Positions 59,435-64,000 of a stretch of DNA of 64,000 bases are shown here, one piece after another. This DNA is from Rhizobiales bacterium UBA3584 (GTDB lineage Bacteria > Pseudomonadota > Alphaproteobacteria > Rhizobiales > Devosiaceae), in the NCBI GenBank assembly GCA_002375765.1, contig DFMV01000047.1, positions 93,611 through 157,610 of the forward strand, in the 5' to 3' direction. The position numbers and the translations under genes are program-made. The stretch's first letter is position 1, and the number at the start of each line of letters is the position of its first letter. The notes beneath the pieces are model-generated. The model worked only from the letters and a program-made list of their open reading frames with translations, did not search any database and was not told where the DNA came from.

Positions 59435-59935
59435 CTATCTGACCGGGTTGCCGGTATGCGCGTAATAGTAAAGCGTATCGAGCGTCCCGTCAGGCAGAAG
59501 TATCTTGAGTTCGTAGAGCAAAAACCCCTCGACGGTGAGCAGCCGCGTATCGATAAGGCTGCCCCCGTGCTGTTCCAGGGCCGGCCGCAGCACGCGGTCC
59601 AGGGGAACCGCCTGCCCTGTCCTCACCGCCTGAGCGGCCCGATCCTGCGCCGACTGCGCCGAACCCGATCCGCCGCCGGCAGCGTTGCCCAACCCATTGC
59701 CCGGGATGTCTCCGGCATTGGCTGCGCCATTTCCAGCATCGTCTGGGTCTGGCGTCTCGCCGGCACGCTCTGCATTGTCACTGACATCGGCGCCTGCGGA
59801 ATTTTCCGCGGCAGTATCAAGGCCGGGATTGTCCGGACGTCCGATATCGGGACGCCCCGAATTGCCCTGAGCGGATGCAAGTGTGGGCGTGAGCGCCACA
59901 ATCGCGCCGAGAGCAACAAATGACAGGATGCGCAT
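59435..59935 (-). CDS. Periplasmic PepSY-domain protein
   Basis: 166 residues with a signal peptide (about 1-22, LASA). A low-complexity Gly/Asn/Asp-rich linker (about 23-100) is followed by one PepSY domain (about 108-166): VPLDRVLRPALEQHGGSLID, then FLLYELKILLPDGTLDTLYYY. PepSY domains are peptidase-inhibitor-like and often modulate sensor kinases. Being the first gene of an operon with a response regulator and kinase, it probably adjusts the kinase's periplasmic domain (inference). Confidence 0.87.
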   Translation of the reverse strand: MRILSFVALGAIVALTPTLASAQGNSGRPDIGRPDNPGLDTAAENSAGADVSDNAERAGETPDPDDAGNGAANAGDIPGNGLGNAAGGGSGSAQSAQDRAAQAVRTGQAVPLDRVLRPALEQHGGSLIDTRLLTVEGFLLYELKILLPDGTLDTLYYYAHTGNPVR

Positions 59936-60083
59936 GGCTGGCTCGGGACCTGTTAATTTCGCGCGCACGGCGCGCCATCTCGGGGTGGGACGCAAAGCGC
60001 CAACTGGTGCATCAGGAACCTCGAACGCATCGCGATACGCTCGTCATCCCCTGCCGTCCCCTGGGCACTTTGAACCGACCCAA

Positions 60084-60100
60084 CTGACAAAATGCTGACA
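60084..60100. promoter_or_regulatory. 11-bp-spaced tandem repeat, OmpR/PhoP-type site
   Basis: CTGACA occurs at 60084-60089 and 60095-60100, a period of exactly 11 bases (one DNA turn), which is how OmpR/PhoP-family dimers bind. It lies 149 bases upstream of the PepSY gene and 237 upstream of the divergent acidic-protein gene. The rest of the gap 59936-60336 holds nothing else recognised. Confidence 0.6.
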
Positions 60101-60336
60101 GAGACCTCAGGCCGGCGTCAGGCTTTGATTGCTAGGCTCGATTCGCAAACCAGACCTCCGGTCATGGTATGGCAGAACGGGTGGCGCCGCTAGCACCAAG
60201 ACTGTACCCCCGCATACGCGGTGTCACTCGCTCTGTTTCATCGTATTGCGCCGGCCACGGCGCGCTTGTCCGCGAGGCGTCCGGGTTGGGCCTTTGATCG
60301 CCTGATACGCCTGGCGGACCGAAAAGGGAAATTTCC

Positions 60337-60747
60337 ATGAAACTGTCGCTCATCTCCGTAATCGTCGGTCTCTCGATGGCAGCACCGGGCGCCGCGCTGG
60401 CCCAGGAGGTCGTGTCGTGCGACCCCCAGTCCATCGCGCAACTTCTCGGCCTTGAGCCCATTCCCGGCTGCGAGGCCGACGTCAGCGACCCGGATGGCGA
60501 AGAGCCCGTCAATGAGCGCCTGACCGGTCTGCAGACCGCGCACGAGGCATCCGGCGGACGCTCGACCGAGGCCCTCGAGCATGCCAACGCCATGAGCGGT
60601 GGTGCTGTGCTGGCCGCCCATATGAATGGCGATGACGATGATGATGATGATGATGAGGAAGAAGAAGAGGTCGAACTCGAGGAGGAGGACGACGACGAGA
60701 ATGAAGGTCGCGGCCGGCCCGAAGATGCCGGTCGGGGCCGTCCCTGA
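60337..60747 (+). CDS. Secreted acidic protein with poly-Asp/Glu tail
   Basis: 136 residues. Signal peptide about 1-23 (cleavage after ALAQ). The middle (24-95) has two cysteines (28, 45) and LEPIPGCEADVSDPDGEEP. The C-terminal 40 residues are a run of eight Asp, then Glu, then mixed Asp/Glu, then GRGRPEDAGRGRP. The Asp run is coded by GAT/GAC repeats (about 60630-60655). It is probably a periplasmic or surface cation-binding protein. No family is recognised. It is divergent from the PepSY/two-component operon. Confidence 0.75.
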   Translation: MKLSLISVIVGLSMAAPGAALAQEVVSCDPQSIAQLLGLEPIPGCEADVSDPDGEEPVNERLTGLQTAHEASGGRSTEALEHANAMSGGAVLAAHMNGDDDDDDDDEEEEEVELEEEDDDENEGRGRPEDAGRGRP

Positions 60748-60773
60748 TCCTCGCACGCACAAAGCCCGGATAT

Positions 60774-60798
60774 CGAACGCGGTGAAACGCCGCGTTCG
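60774..60798 (+). terminator. Hairpin after the acidic-protein gene
   Basis: CGAACGCGG (60774-60782) pairs with CCGCGTTCG (60790-60798), 27 bases after the stop. No T tract follows, so it is a weak terminator candidate. Confidence 0.45.
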
Positions 60799-60889
60799 GT
60801 GCCCCTCCCGCTTCGCAAAAGTGGGAATTGTCCGAAATTGCCGTGGCCGGTGTCCCCGACCCCTGTCATTTTCTGCAGACCATCGGTAA

Positions 60890-63311
60890 TTGCCAAGATT
60901 CGGGATCAAATTTTTGCACGGACCTTTCCACCGCTTTGCGAAGCTCTCATCGCTGGTTGGCCTGTGCATTGCCCTCGCCGGGTGTGGTGGGGGGAGCAAT
61001 GGCGGCGGCGGATCAGCGGATTCCAATCTTCCTCAGCCCGATTATTCCAATGACTGGGTCAGCGCCTCGGTCGCCCACACCTTCGACACGGTGCAAGCCG
61101 CTCAGATACGCAACTCCTCCCGCTTTCAGGGTGTCGATGCCGCTATCAGCGGCGGGGGGGTCGAACCAGTCCCATCCTTATGAACTCGCAAGGCTCGACC
61201 TTGTGCTCTCGGGCAACTGGACTGGAGCGGGCCAGCGCGTCGCCGTGGTTGACGACGGATTCCGCACGACCCATCAGGAATTTGCGGGCACCGACATCGT
61301 TGCAAACGGCAACATTGCGGTCGCCGGAGGTTCCTCGCACGGCACCCACGTCGCGGCCCTGATTGCCGGCAGCGACGATCAGGGGTCCATGATGGGGTTC
61401 GCCCCCGATGCCGATTTGCATCTCACAAGCTATCTCGATGACAGCAGCCGCACCGGCATCGATCTCGACAAACTCGCCGCTGCGACCGCCGAAGCCGCCA
61501 GCCTCGATGCCGTCGCCCAGAACAATTCCTGGGGTCTGCTCTATACGCCACCGGGCGACCCCACGCGCGAACTCCTCGTGACCGATGTGCGCGATCATAT
61601 GACTTTGAATGGCTCGACCGTCGCGGAGGCTTTTGCCGGCCTGGCCGGGGGAACCCAGGCCGCCTGGAGCACCTATTTCGATGAACTCGAAGCCTTCCAG
61701 TCCAGCGGTGTGATCGTTTGGGCGATGTCCAATGACGACACCCTGGCCGTCAACGACGCGTCCAGCGCACTGCCACTGTTCATCCCCGAGCTCGATGCGT
61801 GGATTGCCGTGGGAAACGGACTGTTCCAGACAAACAGCGCCAACGAGATCACCAGCGCCTCACGCCTCTCTGCCGCCTGCGGCGAGATGGCGAGCCAGTG
61901 CCTGTTCGCCGATGGAACCACACGCTCGGCGGGAGTTTCCAGCGATACCTCCTATGGGCTGGGCACGGGGACCTCGTTCGCCGCTCCCCAGGTTTCCGGG
62001 GCGGTTGCCATAATGGCTCAGGCTTTCCCCTCGCTCTCACCGCAGGAATGGACCAAGCGCCTTCTGGCGACTGCCTATTCCGATTTTGTCGATTTCGCCC
62101 AGGACGGCACCGTCAATTTCGGTAGCGGCATCGTCAGGGCCTATTCGGATGAATGGGGCATGGGCGTGCTCGATATAGCTGCGGCGCTCAGCCCGGTGGA
62201 CGGCGTATCGCTGGTTAATGGCCGCTCACTCGACAGCGCCGAGCGCACGACGCTCGCCGGCGCGGCGCTGGTTTCCGGGGCGGCCTATGGCAACGCCACG
62301 CGCCGGGCATTGTCGGGCATGGACATCGCTGTTTTCGATGGCCTCGATACGCCCTTTCTGGTGCCCGCCGAAACCTTTGCCATAGCCGCCGATTCCGGTC
62401 CGGAGCGGCCGCACGCCCTGCCGCTTTTCGGCGACAGTTCCGTCGTCGACGCCCTGGCCGTCAGTGGAAGCGACCGCCAGTCGGGACAAACCACATTCGG
62501 GACAAGCACATATCGCCTGACCGTGGCAGCCCTGGGCGGCGCGGAAATTGTCTCATCCTCTCGCGGTTTGAGCAGCCCGGCCGCGATGACCGGATCGCTC
62601 GCTTCGCTTTCAGGCCGTGGCGCGGGGATGGTCGGGCAGGTTGAAGCCGGACCATTGACCGTTGAGCATTACGGGTTTGTTTCCAGTCACGCGACTCTGT
62701 CGGAAAGCGCCGTGGGAGGGGTTGGCGCGGCGCTGGGCCTCGATCTGGGCGCGATCGGCCTCAAGGCTTCCTTGCTGACCGCCCAGGAACAGGGCGGGGT
62801 TCTCGGCCTTTCCGGTTTCGGCCTGATGGGAGCGCCATCCGGCGCGGCCATTAATTCGGCCGCCTTGTCCAGCCAACTCGAAATTGGGGCCGGGAGCATG
62901 ATTTTTGCCGGCCTTGAGACAGGCACCGCTGTTGCCGAAGCCGGCTCAGGCTATGTGACCGCAATGGATAACCTGACCTTTTCAGCTTTTCAGGTCGGGC
63001 TGTCGACGGCGAATGTTCTGGGCGACGCCGATCAGCTGACCTTTGCCATCTCCCAGCCCCTGCGGCTCGAAACGGGCGCCGTCGACTTCACCCTGCCGGT
63101 CGGGCGCACACAGGATGGCGCGGTTGTTATGGCCGACCATCGCGCCACCCTGGCCCCGGCCGGACGCCAGATCGACCTCGGGCTGCGCTACCAGATTGCC
63201 CTGGAAACCGAAGCGGAACTGGCGTTCGGTGCGGTGGTCAGTCATGACGCGGGCCATATAGGGGGCGCCACCAACGCCGTATTCGGCGGGCAGCTTCGCG
63301 GGCGTTTCTGA
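60890..63311 (+). CDS. Subtilisin-like (S8) lipoprotein protease with barrel-like C-terminus, split by a frameshift at G7
   Basis: Two frames together make one protein. Frame A (from TTG 60890 or TTG 60914 to a stop at 61181) encodes a lipoprotein signal with lipobox LAGC, a Gly/Ser linker and NSSRFQGVDAAISGGG. Frame B continues from 61161 as SNQSHPYELARLDL. Removing one G from the run 61154-61160 joins them in frame. In frame B the S8 catalytic residues are all present: Asp (codon 61251, VAVVDDGF), His (61338, SSHGTHVAALIAG) and Ser (61974, GTSFAAPQVSGA). The end, about 63000-63311, is beta-rich and finishes in Phe, like autotransporter barrels. The shift may be a sequencing error, a pseudogene, or phase variation. 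Confidence 0.82.
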
Positions 63312-63428
63312 CGCTTTTCACTCAACGCGCCCGGCTTCACTTTCCCTCCCTCGCTCACCGCTGGCGCTTGCCGCGTGCGATCTCGTGTGCCGGGCGCGCG
63401 CCCCGTACTGAGCAGTTCCAATCCTAAT

Positions 63429-63487
63429 AGTCCGATAAATACGACCTTGTATCTGCTTTTTCGGACTTAATGTCAAAAAAACTTGAC
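63429..63487. promoter_or_regulatory. AT-rich promoter region with two inverted repeats
   Basis: AGTCCGA (63429-63435) and TCGGACT (63461-63467) are exact complements. GTCAAAAAAACTTGAC (63472-63487) has arms GTCAA/TTGAC, the second arm overlapping a possible -35 TTGACT. The stretch is AT-rich against its surroundings and lies 56 bases before the membrane-protein start. It could be the operator of the regulator encoded downstream. Confidence 0.5.
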
Positions 63488-63542
63488 TTATAGAAATTTC
63501 AGTTCTATGCGTCTCCCCACACATCAAAACGCGGGAAATGCA

Positions 63543-63971
63543 ATGAGCTACAAACAATGGAATGCACTGATCATGGTGACGAGTGCCCTTATCATCTCGA
63601 CATGGGTGGGTTGGGGCCTTGCGACCGATGGCCCTCCGCCCGATGCATCCGCCGGGGCCTGGCAGATGCTTTGGGCCATTCTTTACGTGATCGTCTTCAA
63701 CATCGTGGCCTCTATAGTGGTCACCATCGTCGTCAGCATCGTCCAGCGCGAGGAACTGGTCGATGAAGCCGGGGACGAGCGCGATCTGGCGGTCAGTTCC
63801 CGCTCCATGCGCAATGGTTATGCTGTTCTCTCGGTGGCGACCGCCGGTGTCATTGCCGCGCTGGCGTTCGGCCTCGATACCGTTCTGGTGCCTCACGCGC
63901 TGTTTGGCATCTCCATGCTGGCCGGCGGCGTCTTCGCCGCATCCCAGCTTGTTTACTACCGGATCGGATAG
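63543..63971 (+). CDS. Four-helix membrane protein, unknown family
   Basis: 142 residues with four predicted membrane helices (about 9-27, 40-62, 90-110, 115-137). An acidic cytoplasmic loop REELVDEAGDERD lies between helices 2 and 3, resembling DUF2178-like proteins that are often paired with an XRE regulator. It starts MSYKQWNALIMVTSAL. The next gene starts 5 bases after its stop, so they are likely one operon. Confidence 0.72.
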   Translation: MSYKQWNALIMVTSALIISTWVGWGLATDGPPPDASAGAWQMLWAILYVIVFNIVASIVVTIVVSIVQREELVDEAGDERDLAVSSRSMRNGYAVLSVATAGVIAALAFGLDTVLVPHALFGISMLAGGVFAASQLVYYRIG

Positions 63972-63976
63972 ACCGG

Positions 63977-64000
63977 ATGGGCAAGGGAAAACCAAAAATC
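63977..64000 (+). CDS. Start of a probable XRE-type HTH regulator, cut by window edge
   Basis: Only eight codons, MGKGKPKI, fall inside the window. The ATG follows the membrane-protein stop by 5 bases, and small XRE regulators commonly follow this kind of membrane protein and begin with a short basic stretch like this. The assignment is by context only. Confidence 0.4.

Noticed and set aside
60828..61160. ATG-started N-terminus in the protease frame
   Set aside because: These 111 residues have no signal peptide and no protein-like pattern, while the other frame carries a lipoprotein signal over the same bases. A frameshifted gene explains it better.

Overview
The window comes from a high-GC alphaproteobacterium, most likely a Hyphomicrobiales species near Devosiaceae (Devosia/Pelagibacterium). 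The evidence is the alphaproteobacterial order of the division/cell-wall (dcw) cluster, the long ftsZ with its C-terminal peptide, LexA-type GAAC-N7-GAAC and CtrA-like TTAA-N7-(C)TAA sites, a DUF2336 protein and an ArsR-methyltransferase next to metF. The genus is inferred from general resemblance and was not tested. All of it looks chromosomal: no transposase, integrase, phage gene, tRNA or CRISPR array was seen.

Layout. 1-1.3 kb: a truncated MarR regulator divergent from a glutathione S-transferase, with a large palindrome between them. 1.3-16 kb: a mixed accessory/housekeeping stretch with an exported phytase-like esterase, UvrD helicase, an SDR, DUF3072, a second MarR with its divergent partner, a PAS-GGDEF cyclase, a HAD phosphatase, an AraC regulator, a monooxygenase-like protein, PrmA, aminopeptidase P and a GFA protein. 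15.6-22.8 kb (minus): lpxC, bamD, recN, ligA and an exported protein; recN has its own SOS-type promoter. 22.9-41.4 kb (minus): the dcw cluster, transcribed rsmH-ftsL-ftsI-murE-murF-mraY-ftsW-murG-murC-murB-ddl-ftsQ-ftsA, then ftsZ. Many junctions are 4-base ATGA overlaps, which points to translational coupling. murD is missing from its usual place between mraY and ftsW, where a 422-bp gene-free gap carries dispersed repeats. mraZ is missing upstream of rsmH, where RNase P RNA (rnpB) lies. sodC and a VOC/PhnB-like gene sit between ftsA and ftsZ.

42-55 kb: a DjlA-like co-chaperone, metF with a SahR-like ArsR-methyltransferase, DUF2336, a divergent katA/oxyR pair, an alpha/beta hydrolase, the ABC-F protein EttA, an FdhF/YdeP-type molybdopterin oxidoreductase and a GNAT. 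55-57 kb: a pair of half-size DMT (YdcZ) membrane proteins and a second GST. 57.4-64 kb: a PepSY protein / response regulator / histidine kinase operon, divergent from a secreted poly-Asp/Glu protein; then a subtilisin-like lipoprotein gene whose lipoprotein signal and protease domain lie in different frames joined at a run of seven G; then a four-helix membrane protein and the first codons of a probable XRE regulator.

Where the genes work together: the dcw block covers peptidoglycan precursor synthesis (MurE carries the meso-DAP motif DNPR), lipid II synthesis and flipping-associated polymerisation, and divisome assembly, followed by lipid A and outer-membrane assembly (LpxC, BamD). katA/oxyR and sodC give oxidative-stress defence. 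metF and the SahR-like regulator belong to the methionine/SAH cycle. The most distinctive observations are the two dcw absences, the palindromic operators beside both MarR genes, the poly-G frameshift in the protease, and the two-component/PepSY/acidic-protein module.
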